Assembly (NCBI RefSeq): GCF_000699445.3
Contig: NC_067196.1
Coordinates: forward strand, 59,959,364 to 60,023,363
Reading direction: 5' to 3'
From: Schistosoma haematobium
Taxonomy: Eukaryota; Platyhelminthes; Trematoda; Strigeidida; Schistosomatidae
Length of the DNA stretch: 64,000 bases
The first letter of the stretch is position 1, and each line of letters starts with the position of its first letter. The position numbers were made by a program, and so were the translations under genes. This document shows, one piece after another, positions 22,963 through 34,733 of the stretch. The notes beneath the pieces are model-generated. The model searched no databases. It was not told the origin of the DNA and saw nothing but the letters and a program-made list of their open reading frames with translations.

Positions 22963-25336
22963 ATGTCTTCAACATTTAATGTTTTTAGTCTAATCATCGT
23001 ACATATTATATTCTCCTACCTCAATACTAAAACTTGTTGTTTGGTACAAAATAATACATGCGAATTCTTACCCGTCATGGAAGAAAGCTGCCTACTTTAT
23101 GCATTAGGTAAAAAGGAATGTGGTAAGTCACAGTTCAGTTTTCTACATACATTTTATAAATGATAATAAAAAATCTAATGAATACTTATTCATACAATCA
23201 GTGATTGTCAACTAATGATAAGTTTATTTATAAGAAAATGCAAATCTAGTGTATAATGCCTTTAAAGAAATAAAAAAATTTTTTAAAATTTGATATTACT
23301 CCAGTAGTAAACATCTCAGATACAAATATTATGTATAAAGAATTAAATGAAATTTAAAAATAGTGTCCTTCCAAAAAAGGTGAATACTGATTCTACAATT
23401 CAATAACACTATAGACGTTCTTAATTGTATGCACCTCTATAATTTTTAAAAATTAATTCTAACAAGTTGGGACTTCATAACTTTCGTCTTTGTCACTTAA
23501 AATTAATTAATTAATTAACATCTTCGGACATTAATGAACCTAGTATCGACAAATTACATCAGTTGTCTAGTCATATTTCTTTAGATTACTTTATTGTCAA
23601 TAATCATTATAGTTGCATCGAGAAAGCAGATAACAGGTGAGCTGTTTGATTCACAAACTTAGTCCTTTATTATCATAATATAATTTCCCATCATATAAGT
23701 AAAATTTGTTTGATTTTTCACTTCCCATCAAGTTGGTATCTACCACTGTGAATATGAATTCGCTGGACGAAGTGAGTAGCTACCAATTCAAAATGTTTAC
23801 TATAAATGAACGAAGAATATTTTTCTAATAAATTCTCATCAAATTAATAGTTAATAATCTTAATTAATGAACAAAAAGAATTGGAAAGTTTAGAGCAAAC
23901 AAGTTTCCTAACATTTCAAGATTATTAGTAAAACTAGTTTGTGTTTATAAATATAGAGTGTAGTTTGAACTTAATTACGGGTCAAATGAACCTCTGACTT
24001 ACACACTTACTTATGCAAGTACTGCCAATTTGTATCTCCTCATTTCCGTTGCCATTTGATTGGTCTTCCCGGTCTCCCACATTGTCCAGACGTTCCATGT
24101 ATCTATAAAAATTGCTGCTTTGGTTGTTAGAAGGGGCATCGGCCTCGTGGCTTCCGAAGGAACTCGGCTTTCACCATGAGGTGTCATAGTTCTTTTAAAT
24201 GAAGACCTTCTAACTCCCAGGTCAGAGTTTGAATTATTTTTTCTGGTCAATGTTTTTTAGTGAGTTAGTTTTCTACGGGATGGGGTCGCTAAATAATGCC
24301 CAACCCTCCTCCTTTACCCGGGCTTGGAACCATCAGTAACTCTAGAAGAGCTACAGGCGGAGTTGAACCTCTGACAGTAATTATAAAAATTAATATAAAT
24401 AATGAACTGGAAGAGAATTAATAGGATTCTTAAAAAAAGCCAACTGTTTGGTCAGAAATTATGTAATGTGCAAAAATCCTGTGCATTAAGTGAGAAATAA
24501 TAAGAGTAGGATAAATGGTGTAAACCCCACGGAGGAAGAAATCAGGAAGAAGCGCTGGAAGTGGATAGGACACATATTGAGGAAAGCACCCAACTGCGTC
24601 ACAAGACAAGCTCTCACATGGAATCCTCAAGGCCAAAGGAAAAGAGGAAGACCGAAGAACACATTACGCCGAGAAACGGAGACAGACATGGGAAAACTGA
24701 ACTAGAAAAGAAGGCCCAGGACAGAGTGGGTTGGAGAATGCTGGTCGGCGGCCTATGCTCCATTAGAAGTAACAGGCGTAAATAATTAAGCAAATGGTGT
24801 AAAATTAATCAGATACCATCATTTAGGATGAGAAAAGAATAGCAAAAATAACTGTAATGACAATATTTTTGAAAAGCCAGTTGGCAAGCGGATGGTACAG
24901 CGGGTTATTTACATTTATGATAAGTCGAAGAAGAATTTGTTTTCTTATGATTAAGTGCTTATCTATAAAATCTTAGCATGTTAAACCAATAGAAAAATCA
25001 GAATATTTTAAATTTTATTGATCAAACGATAATAATCTTCATTATTTCACTTCAAAATAATGTAAACAAATATTAATTAAATTGTATTTTTTTTGTTAAG
25101 TTTCGAAGAATGACATACAAAAACTCGGATCATCCACAGTCAACTCAGACACAGTCAATGAAATGAGAAATTTATGTAAACAAACTAGAAGTTGTACTTT
25201 ACGTTTGAGTCAATGCATTTCACCAGCCTTCGAGGACCTAAAATGTGAAATTGACCCAGTACTTATTCAAATGTGTCGAGATTTTAATATTCAAGTTAAA
25301 GATAATGGAGATTCAGGAAAAGCAGTCTGTGTTTAA
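22963..25336 (+). CDS. Small secreted cysteine-rich protein with duplicated Cys spacing
   Basis: A two-exon gene: 22963-23122 and 25101-25336, predicted 131 residues. The donor is GTAAGT after G at 23122; the acceptor TTGTTAAG follows a T-tract; the phase-1 junction makes a valine codon. The ATG at 22963 is chosen because it starts a signal-like hydrophobic segment ([14 protein letters not shown], residues 7-20). The mature part holds 11 cysteines. Exon 1 has C26-x6-C-x9-C-x9-C53, and exon 2 repeats exactly C-x6-C-x9-C-x9-C, preceded by one cysteine and followed by another 18 residues on. No transmembrane segment follows the signal. No known domain was recognised; the spacing faintly recalls GDNF-receptor-type C-x6-C repeats but differs in the middle gap. 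Exported from the cell is an inference. Function unknown. Confidence 0.68.
24015..24366 (-). mobile_element. RTE (SR2-like) 5'-end fragment
   Basis: Read on the - strand, this begins with the element's 5' region (about 24366-24200, matching 9665-9768 reversed and part of 17720-17985). It runs into the start of the endonuclease open frame ([20 protein letters not shown]), then stops near 24015. Everything downstream of the frame start is missing. No target duplication seen. Confidence 0.72.
24513..24803 (+). mobile_element. 5'-truncated RTE copy with 12-bp target duplication
   Basis: The RTE C-terminal coding region ([20 protein letters not shown], then [11 protein letters not shown], then [13 protein letters not shown]) and terminus TAACAGGCGTAA lie between two copies of AAATGGTGTAAA (24513-24524 and 24792-24803). 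That is a clean target-site duplication of a 5'-truncated insertion. The neighbouring inverted 5' fragment lies outside the duplication and is therefore a separate event. Confidence 0.85.
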
Positions 25337-26930
25337 CATATTTTGTTCACTTTAACAAAAATATGATGTAAGGTTAAATGTTTTGTTAAATATTTATAAA
25401 GGTGTTCAGATTGAATCACTTATAAATGGAGAAATATAATGTGTATTTTTACCACAAGCATTAGTTTTGATAAATTTACTGCTTAACTTTAATTTCAAGT
25501 ATTGAAATATAAAACAATTATGTTAGCACTTTTGTTTAAAATGTCTCTTATAGCTTTTATGGCCCAGTGATCTGACATTGGCTTGATCGAACGATGATGT
25601 TAACGAAACATACATCCCGGTTGCCCTCAGAAGGATGAGTCAACTGTTCGACATTCATTGACCTGAAAGCCGGATGATTCGGCTAGAGCTCAGTGATATT
25701 CCTTTGGCCCTATTAGGGTTAAAGGATGTTATCCTCTAGGGATCTTAGTGAGAGTTCAGCTTTTCATGAGTAACTTTCTAATGAGTGTCACAAGAAGAAA
25801 ACCCAAGTTCAAGATTTTACATGGTTGTTTTAAGATCCTACTACTTTATATTGTATGCACTATGTACTAAGTTTATTCACCTCCATCGAAATGGTTTAAT
25901 CAATATTCAAAATTACTGAATCCCTCTGACTATCATTCAGTGGATTATTTCCTTAAAAATCTACTGTTTTTCGACAAAAACACAACTCGTTTACTAGTTG
26001 ATCAGAAAATTATAATGATAGCAAGATAAAATTGTCATTATAAAATCCTCTGTACTTTCTTAATCTGAGATGATCAGAAGAGTAGTTACATATTTGAGTA
26101 CGACAGTTACTTATGACCACGGAAAATTAGCTAAAATTTTTAACAGCTTAGAATTTCTTGAAATGACAATCATATCAATTCAATTATTCCCTTGATTTAG
26201 TTAGAAGTGAAACTATATTAATTTTTTCCTTGAGAGGTCAATAACAATTAGAGTCATCGCTCTACTTTTACTTATGATTGTTATTATTATAAATATTTAC
26301 CTTTATTTCTTGTTTAAAAGATAATACTTTCAAAAACATTGAACTTCAGTAAACAAAAACTAGAATCTTAGATTAGGATTATCTTTCAAAATCACTTGAA
26401 AAGTATCTACAGATTACACCCAACCTTAGTAAAAAAAACTGTATAAATCAATAGTTATTGTGTACTCATAACCCGCTAGCTTCCGGTTAGGTTTTGTTTA
26501 AGTTCTTCTAGGAAACAGTAGCCAGTAATGTTTATTTAATCAGAATATAAGCAGTATCTCACCGATGATGTTGGATGTGGACCATGTTATCCCACGAGTC
26601 AACTAAAGTTTTTTTGTGAGTCATGGTATGCGGAATCAGAAACTTACAATTTTAATACCAGTGCTAAACGTGAGGGTCCTGATACCGAAACCGTGTCAAG
26701 TCGTGTGCGGCTACTGATAAGATGTTATGAGTCAGTGTATCTTGGCACCATTGTAACATAAAAGTGCATAAGGTAATCAAGAAGGAAACATCTTAATCTT
26801 TTAAACCTATCTTTTTCTAGAGAGTTTTCATCATAAACTAACATCATTTGAGAGATTAGTAGACAATTTTTCATTAAATATGAGAAGAGTATATTAGTAT
26901 TGTTGGGGTTATTTTGTATAATTATAACAT
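25337..26930. other. Intergenic, unclassified
   Basis: Mostly AT-rich. Two GC-richer patches, about 25555-25790 (starting near TGGCCCAGTGATC, box A-like) and 26530-26770, look like decayed dispersed repeats but match nothing else in the window. Confidence 0.4.
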
Positions 26931-27233
26931 TTAGTAGTTAGACGATATTTCTGTAGACCAAAGGGATAATAATGTCGGGAGAGAATGTGAACAAAGCATG
27001 GACACAATGATTTTTGAAAGAGAAGAGCAAGAGAAGACTGCGAGCCTATAATAGTAATTTCGAGTAAATCTTGACATAGGAGGCTTGCTTAGACTATCAT
27101 CTAAATAAGGTACTCTGACGTACATTGCATCACCTGGAAAGTCTAATCCTTCCGATGGATGTTTATTGAATGTTGACTTAATGTCATCAAACTTTTCACC
27201 ACCAAAAACCTTGACGTTTATTCTGACTATCAT
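26931..27233 (-). pseudogene. Possible Penelope-like or other retroelement fragment
   Basis: A 100-codon frame contains GEKFDDIKSTFNKHPSEG and MYVRVPYLDDSLSKPPMSRF. The V-x-LPYLG...S-type block recalls the region after the RT domain of Penelope-like elements, but the match is from memory and weak. The rest of the frame is shifted or degraded. It could equally belong to another retroelement. Confidence 0.33.
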
Positions 27234-27880
27234 CAGCGATTTCCTGTCCTGTATCCACGACTTTTATTCCTTATTGGATCTCAAATTCCTGCCCTCTTCT
27301 CATTGCTAATTCAAAAGGTGATTCACTATCTCAATCAAAAATATTTCAAGGGTTTACTCTCCTTAGTCTTCAGAGCATTTAAACATCTGACTTCACACTG
27401 GCAGAGAATAATCTGGTGGAAGGGGCTCACTGTCCATTGAAGAGCTTGCGTAATTTACAGACATGATCGTGAAATAAAGTAATTACTTACAACTTATAGC
27501 TCCTTATACCTGTTTAGTCTCCAAGAAGACCTTTCATATAAATCATCCTAGGTACTGTAAAGTAGAACTATTACTTTCTAGGAAGGCTGGTTAGCAGCTG
27601 TCACGATGTTCTTATAACGATCGAAATACAATCGTTTCTCTGAGGGCAGTAAATGGTAGAACGAAGTCATGATTTATTCGAATAAGCCAAACTACTGCTG
27701 CAGTACGTATTTTCAGCGGTTAGTTGCAGGTAGGAGAGAATTTTAACAACAGCACCCAAGTCAGGATCAGTGAATGTCTCGGGAGGAAGAACTCGACGTA
27801 CTAGTACAACATATATATTTCCAAAATTGGATGTCTCATTTCGGGTACGAAGGGAAATAACCTATTACAAAATAGTCTCA
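27234..27880. other. Unclassified sequence before the LTR cluster
   Basis: No clear homology with other parts of the window. It may contain decayed 5' sequence of the older LTR element, but I cannot support that. Confidence 0.35.
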
Positions 27881-29477
27881 TCCATCATTCTACAAGTTCA
27901 GTTCACGCTACTCTTCTTTTATTACGTTTACCCTTTACTGCCTGTTCCACAGAATTTTTTGTATTGTGTACGAAGTTTACTCGAGTCGTTCAAAATCAGT
28001 GTTACTTCAGATATACAACACATTTCTGGGGCAAACAATGTAGTTGCAGATGCCTTGACTCATACCAGTCCCCTGAACTGTTTCCAAGGTATGAACTGTC
28101 TTAAACTCGCCCATCTTCGAAAAGAAAGAACGAATTATCTTAAACAGCCCTGGAAATACGAATCAAGTAGATGAAAACAGATAGGGAAACTTTACTATAT
28201 GACACATCTATACTAGTGATCGCACAATCACCCCAAAAGTTTATCCACGCATCGTCTTCGATACGTTGCATCGACCTACGCACTCAGGTATTCAAGCAAT
28301 GATCCAGCTCATAGCAGGTCGAATTTGCTGGCCTGGTATGAGTAAAGACGTAGAGGAGTGAGTACACTCTCGTGTATGCTGCAAGACATCTAATGTGATT
28401 GAACACATCAAATGTCCCTTAAACTCCGTCACAACTCCCCACGCTACCTTTTTATATGTTTGTTTTAGTTTGCCGGAACTCTTACCAGATTCAGGTGGAT
28501 ACTCCTCTCTTCCGGTGTGTATACGGTTTCACACGATGACCAGAAGCAACGCATACCTAAGACTTTACTACTGAATCAATTTCACACGCATTCGTCAAAC
28601 GATGAGTAGCAAACTTCAGCTGCCCTTCAACGAACACTACGGACCGTGAACGCCAATTAAAATCCGGACACTCCCACTAAGAACAACGCGATTCTGCACA
28701 ATCATCTACTTTTAAGAGCTAATGGGTTAGTAGAACGATTTCACCAACAGTGGAAGGCTTCACTCTCACGTGCCAACTTAGCTCAATGGACTGACACTCT
28801 TCCACTCGTGTTACTTGGCATTCGAAATTCAGTAAAAGCTGACGTCGAACACTGAGGCACAACTCCTTTCAGGAACAAGACTTGAACTTTCAGGAGAATT
28901 CGTGTCCTTCATCTATATCAACGAATGTGGATCTGAACTCCTACATCAGCAGGCTCGTAAGCACTATGCGTTCTGTTAAATCTGTTCACATTAGGTCGCA
29001 GTCCAATGATGTTCTCGCTCTAGCTGTCTTACAACTTAGTACACGAAATTTTTACGACGCGATATATTACAATGACTCCTCGAAACTGTATATTAATGAC
29101 CCTTCTAAGTTCTTCATTGCAAACCTAATTACTATACCATTCATAGGTACGGAACAAAAGATAACATCAACGTTCACCGTCCTAAACTCGGTTCGCTTGG
29201 AAGGAAACCGTGACTTTGTCGATATTTTTCGCGATCAGTTTAACGATACAGGTCTTACGACCATAATGTCATTGCTGATAAATAATGACGATAAAACGCC
29301 GCTGGTATCCGATTGCTTGCTCAAGCAATGCGCTCAGCAAGAACGGCAAGATTGCGGAGCACTTTATCAACTAGTGTACATAGGACATTGTATAAGTTTG
29401 TTGTTTTGTCTCTCCTTCACGTTCACAATCATTTGGCTGGATATCAAGTTAATTAATTTAAGCGCGTCAAAAGATAT
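27881..29477 (+). mobile_element. Older, decayed Ty3/gypsy element: pol remnant left of nested insertion
   Basis: The sequence aligns, with many substitutions and shifts, to about 32380-33960 of the younger element. It covers the RNase H end ([17 protein letters not shown] is legible near 28010-28060), the integrase zinc-finger and core, and the integrase C-terminus. The 5' half (5' LTR, gag, protease, RT) is not recognisable. The remainder of this copy continues at 34734 after the nested element. The 207-codon open frame at 28882-29505 lies in a shifted frame relative to pol and is not regarded as a gene. Confidence 0.72.
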
Positions 29478-29802
29478 TGTAGCGGGAAATAAATCCCCAA
29501 AATAAATAGCTCTGTAAGTTTTCGACATTGGATGCTGACCAGATTAGTTTTAGTGGACTCACCTTGCTGAAGACGCTCGGTCATGCATCCGCACCAGATC
29601 ACGTGTGGTAACGCTGTGCTCAACATCTACCGCAATCGCTAGCCAGATTAGATCAGAGAATTCCGATATATTTGTAATCACCAAATACACTCTTCCGATC
29701 TCTTCGACTCTGTCTTTTGATTTCTCTTGGTGGGTACGAATTATATTAGAAGGTGTTGCTGGTAAAAGCGTTGTCAAACACTGAATACCTGTGCCATCAT
29801 CA
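29478..29802 (+). repeat. 5' LTR
   Basis: 325 bp from TGTAGCGG to CATCATCA. Compared with the 3' LTR it differs at about position 3, position 9 and one site near the end. The near identity implies a recent insertion. Confidence 0.9.
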
Positions 29803-29803
29803 T

Positions 29804-29822
29804 TGGTGAGACCGACGCGATC
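29804..29822 (+). other. Primer-binding site, tRNA-Trp type
   Basis: TGGTGAGACCGACGCGATC starts one base after the 5' LTR. It resembles the complement of the 3' end of animal tRNA-Trp (TGG plus TGACCCCGACGTGAT), differing at a few positions. CsRN1-group elements are known to use tRNA-Trp. Confidence 0.7.
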
Positions 29823-29978
29823 TGGTACACCCAATTGCAACTGTGAGTGTGTTCCTTTTTGGGATTTTTATATATTATTGCCTTATTTTTTAATTTCTAT
29901 ACATTGTGATATTCTTTTCCTCGTGTCTCAGTATATCTATATATTTTTTCCTCGTATTCTCGTACTTAATATTACCCT

Positions 29979-30780
29979 ATGATCGAACAGACTCCTAAGG
30001 TATTTAAGATTAAGACCATGTCCCCACCCTCGTTCCAAATCATACCCTTCTGACCCGACAATATCGAAGCCTGGTTCTGCTACACAAAAGCCGACTTCCG
30101 CGAGCACGGCGTGATCGACACACGTGCACAATTCCTCGCAGTAGTCAAGGCACTACCGTGGGAATCCAACAGGTACGTAACACCTAGTATGTTTACTAGT
30201 GATGTTTCTGACCCGTACTAAACCTAAAAGCGTTCCATTCTTAAACGAGGAGACCTAACCGATCGACAAAGGTTAGATCAACTCTTTAATAACGTAGACC
30301 TGCAGCACGGTTCTGCGACGGACATGTTGCAAAGGATGAGAGAGGTTATTGGCCTAAGAACTTTCGACGAAGGCCTATTCAAACAACTTTCCTTGTCTAA
30401 ACTTCCCCAACAGGTGCAAGCGGTCCTGGTCTCGTTTCAGAACAACGCCTTGGACGAGCTGGGTACATCTGCCAATCGTATCTTAGAAATTACGAAATCT
30501 TCTACTACCGAGGTTTTTTCAGTCAAAGAACTCAGAATGACATAACCGAGTTATGTCATACACTTACGCGTTATCTTAATTTTCGTACCGACCGTAAGCG
30601 ATCACACACCCCACGTAGAAGCACTTCACGTAAGCGATCTGTCTCTAGACCACGAGAGACGGATAACCCCGACTGGTGCTGATATCATAACCAGTATGAA
30701 AAGTCTTCCGGAAATTGCAGAAAACCCTGCAATTTTCCCAACTCAAAACCGATCGACTCGAAAAACAACTCGGGAAACTT
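29979..30780 (+). pseudogene. gag remnant of LTR element
   Basis: The frame from ATG 29979 carries EAWFCYTKADFREHG and AQFLAVVKALP, then LQRMREVIGLRTFDEGLFK and LPQQVQAVLVSF. These are typical of CsRN1-type Gag, the structural protein that packages the element RNA. Breaks: stop TGA at 30051, stops at 30219 and 30225 with a likely small indel, a frame change near 30530, and stop TGA at 30680 inside the nucleic-acid-binding motif. That motif is of CHCC form (Cys, x2, His, x9, Cys, x3, Cys; about 30677-30730). The final part overlaps the start of pol in the -1 frame. Confidence 0.72.
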
Positions 30781-33700
30781 CCAAGCCGGCACGCGTTAAC
30801 GGCAACCGTAGCCGGCGAACATAGCCGTCTGTTGTACGTCACAGATGTGACAACGAGTGTTCGCTACCTCGTCGACACTGGCGCAGAAGTTAGCGTTCTC
30901 TCAGCGAATCCCAACGACCGGCTTCACGAATCGGCTTTAAATTTACAGGCGGCAAACGGAAAACCGATCGCTACGTATGGCAAAATGTACGTTTACCTTA
31001 ACGTGAGTTTACGCAAACCCATTCACTGGATCTTCGTTGTTGCAGATGTTTCTATACCAATCATTGGAATGGACCTTCTACAACACCATAATCTAATCAT
31101 TGATACGCGCAAACGGAGGCTAGTAGACGGAAACACCAAATTATCCGTTTGCGTAACTTCTTTTTCTAAGTGCAGATTATTCCCAGTCATAATTAAGCAT
31201 ACGAAAGACCCACCTTATAAACCGCTACTCGATAAGTACCCTGGGATTCATTAAACGCAACCGAAACTGCCGTGTGTAACCAGCAACGTTACACATCACA
31301 TCACAACTACAGGACCACCTGTTTTCTCTAAAGCACGACGACTAGCCCCTGGGAAGCTAAGGTAGGCGAAAAACGAGTTCGATCACATGATGGACTTAGG
31401 AATCATACGACCGTCAAATAGCCCACATGCATCTCCGTTGCACATGGTCCCTAAAAAGGACAGCAACGATTGATGTCCAACTGGTGACTATCGGCGATTG
31501 AATGCGAAAACCATTCCCGATCGTTACCCGTTGCCTTACATTCACGATTTGACAGCTACCTTGAAAGGTACAACTGCCTTTTCGAGAATCGCTTTGGTCA
31601 AAGCGTATAACCGAATTCCCATGGTCACAGACGACATACTGAAAACCGCCATCATTACTACCTTCGGACTCCATGAATTTTCGCGAATGCCTTTCGGTCT
31701 AAGAAACGCTGCTCAAACATTCCAACGATTCATAGACGACGTTTTTCGAGGTCTGAACTTCGTACATGCGTATGTTGACGACTGCCCAATCGCAAGTCCG
31801 GACAGAGAATCACATCTCAAGCATCTGGATCTTGTTTTCGAACGACTTCAAAAACATGGCATTACTGTAAACGTTCAGAAATGCCAATTCGGAACCGACT
31901 CGTTAGACTTTCTGGGACACACTATAGATGCTCAAGGCATTCGACCTCTTAGGACCAAAGTGGCGGCCATTCTGGATTACCCAGAACCGACCACGATCGA
32001 GCAACTATGAATGGTTAACGGCCTTGTAAGTTTCTGTAGACGATTCATACCGAAATGCGCGTTACTCATGAAACCTCTTACCGACCAACTTCGTGAAAAT
32101 GCGAAATTCATTAATTTGGACGACACCACACGAAAAGCATTCTCCACAATTAAGGAACTCATCTCTAAAGCAACAATGCTCGCACATCAGGACACCCGCG
32201 CACCCATTAGTATCGCAGTAGACGCATCCGACTCAGCAATCGGAGGAGTCTTACAACAATGGGTTAACAACTCCTGGCAACTATTGGCATTTTTCTCTAG
32301 AAGGTTGCTAGACACTGAATCGAGGTACAGCACATTCGGTAGGGAACTCCTAGCTATGTATTGTGCTGTATGGCATTTCCAACACTACATCGAAGGTCGT
32401 GAATTCACTCTTTTCACTGACCATAAACCACTCACCTTCTCTCTAAGCTCTCCTTCAGACAAGTACTCTCCCCGTGAGTCTCGACAACTGGACTACATTT
32501 CGCAGTTTACTTCAGATATTCAACACATCTCTGGAGCAAACAATGTAGTTGCAGACGCCTTATCTCGCATAACTTCCTTGAACAGTTTCCAAGGAATCGA
32601 CCTTCTTAAACTCGCAGAGCTTCAAAAAGAAGACAGTGATCTTCAGCACGAGTTATCGTCCACAACCCTTAAACTACGCATCAAACAGATGGGAAAAGGT
32701 AAGGAAACCTTACTTTGTGACACATCTACAGGTAGGGATCTCCCGATCGTGCCGAAACATTATCGACGCAATGTCTTCAATACATTGTACAAACTTTCTC
32801 ATCCAGGTGTTCGTGCAACCATCAAGCTTATAGCAGAACGGTTTTGCTGGCCTGGCATGAATAAAGACGTGAGGAAGTGGGCACGCTCCTGTGTAAGCTG
32901 CCAAAAATCTAAGGTTATCAGACACAATAAATCTCCCTTAGGCTCGTTTAAAACTCCCGATGCTCGTTTCGACCATGTTCATCTGGATTTGGTAGGACCG
33001 TTACCAGATTCAAATGGATACGCTTACCTCTTAACCTGCGTGGACCGTTTCACTCGATGGCCAGAAGCAGTACCTATCAGGGACATCACTGCTGAAACAG
33101 TGGCCCGCACCTTCGTCGAACGATGGGTAGCAAACTTCGGCTGCCCTTCAACCATCACTACAGACCGCGGACGTCAGTTCGAATCTGAAATTTTCCGTTG
33201 TCTGACCACACTTTTAGGAATCACTCGCTTCCGAACGACCGCCCACCATCCACAAGCAAACGGGTCGGTAGAACGTTTTCATCGACAACTAAAAGCTTCA
33301 CTATCAGCTGCAAACATTTCTCAGTGGACCGACGCTCTTCCACTCGTCTTACTAGGTATCCGCAATGCAGTGAAAGCTGACATTGGATACACTGCGGCTC
33401 AACTCGTCTATGGAGCGACACTTCGACTTCTAGGAGAATTCGTGGATCCTTCATCCTCTTCAATGAACATGTATCTAACCTCCTACACGAACAGGCTTAC
33501 AAACGCGATGCGTTCAGTTAAACCTGCTTCCACTCGACCGCAATCCACCGATGTTTTCATTCAACCTGACTTACGATATAGTACACACGTTTTCGTTCGT
33601 CGAGACTCGCATCGACGACCATTCGAATCAGCGTACGAAGGACCTTTCAAAGTTCTTCAACGTGAATCTAAGTACTATATAGTCGATAAGAACGGAACAA

Positions 33701-33891
33701 ACAATAGCATCAGCATCGATCGCTTAAAAGCAGCGTATTTAGAAGGAAATCCTATTCACGTCGACTTTCCTTCGGTACAATCGCAAAACACGACTCCTAC
33801 ACTCATAATTCCTCAACCGACAACCAACACTGGCGATGATACTCAGAATGTGTCTGAAAACAAACTTAAAACGACGCGTTCTGGAAGATGA
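30715..33891 (+). pseudogene. pol of LTR element: protease, RT, RNase H, integrase
   Basis: One frame encodes the whole polyprotein but is cut by stops at 31252 (TAA), 31363 (TAG), 31471 (TGA) and 32008 (TGA). Protease: LVDTGAEVSVLS, active-site DTG-type motif near 30874. RT (31498-32007): motif C YVDD at 31771-31782 is intact, but motif A reads IALVKAY, with Ala in place of the catalytic Asp (31591-31593). RNase [14 protein letters not shown] and [10 protein letters not shown]. Integrase: His-His-Cys-Cys zinc finger around [11 protein letters not shown] and SCVSCQKSK; catalytic D, D, E seen in [19 protein letters not shown] and [11 protein letters not shown]-terminal GPF-type module YEGPFKVLQ. 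The 3' portion from 32011 is an open 626-codon frame. Stops and the lost Asp predict an inactive enzyme set. Confidence 0.86.
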
Positions 33892-34408
33892 GTAAGATTT
33901 CCAGAACATTTAAACGACTACTGCACGTAAGAAACTACTCGACACTTTACATTATCTCGATCTTTCTTTTTACGATATATAATATTTAAAAAAAACAATT
34001 TTAATATGCCTATATATTTATTTTTTTGTTTCAAAAAAACAAACAAAAAAACAAAATTTTTTAACGCTATTACGTGTGCTTGAGTTTATTTTCCTTTTTT
34101 TTCGTCGACATTGTGTTTTTACGCACATACGATTGTATTTCGACATGCACTTACATTTTCTTTTTTCTTTTCCAGGACGGCTGGAAAAGAACGATGCAGT
34201 TTACGAGGAGCCGGGATTTTCATCGTACTTTTTCTGTTTTTACTATGTTGTACCTCGGTCCCATATAGTAAGGAAAGACGACCAGACGCTGCTAAACCTA
34301 GCAAGCCATCAGAAGAGTGTGTGCCAGCGACAAAACTCGTTGGGTTTAAACTTCTGGCTGGCCACGTCCTAGGGTCATCACTACCCTACTAGGGGGAGGG
34401 GAGTGATC
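33892..34408 (+). other. pol-LTR spacer with polypurine tract
   Basis: About 500 bp between the pol stop and 3' LTR. Overlapping frames at 34074-34392 in all three readings are T-rich and hydrophobic but mutually exclusive, with no domain, so no env-like gene is claimed. The purine-rich run at 34391-34403, just before the LTR, is the likely plus-strand primer. The older element keeps the same spacer at about 34890-35170. Confidence 0.65.
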
Positions 34409-34733
34409 TGCAGCGGTAAATAAATCCCCAAAATAAATAGCTCTGTAAGTTTTCGACATTGGATGCTGACCAGATTAGTTTTAGTGGACTCACCTTGCTG
34501 AAGACGCTCGGTCATGCATCCGCACCAGATCACGTGTGGTAACGCTGTGCTCAACATCTACCGCAATCGCTAGCCAGATTAGATCAGAGAATTCCGATAT
34601 ATTTGTAATCACCAAATACACTCTTCCGATCTCTTCGACTCTGTCTTTTGATTTCTCTTGGTGGGTACGAATTATATTAGAAGGTGTTGCTGGTAAAAGC
34701 GTTGTCAAACACTGAATACTTGTGCCATCATCA
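34409..34733 (+). repeat. 3' LTR
   Basis: 325 bp from TGCAGCGG to CATCATCA, followed by ATAT matching the left flank. Confidence 0.9.

Larger units (their letters stand above)
23123..25100 (+). other. Intron of the secreted-protein gene
   Basis: A 1,978-bp GT...AG intron. It contains two separate RTE fragments in opposite orientation (24015-24366 and 24525-24791), listed on their own. The rest is AT-rich with nothing else recognised. Confidence 0.65.
29478..34733 (+). mobile_element. Full-length CsRN1/Boudicca-type Ty3/gypsy LTR retrotransposon
   Basis: 5,256 bp with paired 325-bp LTRs (29478-29802 and 34409-34733) that differ at about three positions, a primer site, gag, a pol with protease, RT, RNase H and integrase in Ty3/gypsy order, and a purine-rich tract before the 3' LTR. 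It is flanked by ATAT on both sides (29474-29477 and 34734-34737). Clade placement rests on the tRNA-Trp-type primer site and the CHCC-type gag motif, both known for CsRN1-group elements of flukes. It sits inside an older relative. Gag and pol are interrupted by several stops and shifts, and one RT catalytic Asp is lost, so this copy should not be autonomous. Confidence 0.9.

Noticed and set aside
22787..22975. Open frame rich in Tyr-Ile repeats
   Set aside because: It is a translation of the (TA)n microsatellite, as is the frame at 41411-41632.
28882..29505. A 207-codon open frame with a hydrophobic segment, tempting as an env-like or novel membrane protein
   Set aside because: The DNA aligns step by step with the pol C-terminus and downstream spacer of the younger LTR element (about 33420-33960) but is read in a shifted frame, and its end runs into the inserted LTR. 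It is a chance frame in a decayed element.
34074..34392. Three overlapping open frames between pol and the 3' LTR, possible third gene of the element
   Set aside because: All three forward frames are open over the same stretch because of low complexity. None has a signal, glycosylation pattern or domain that would choose between them.
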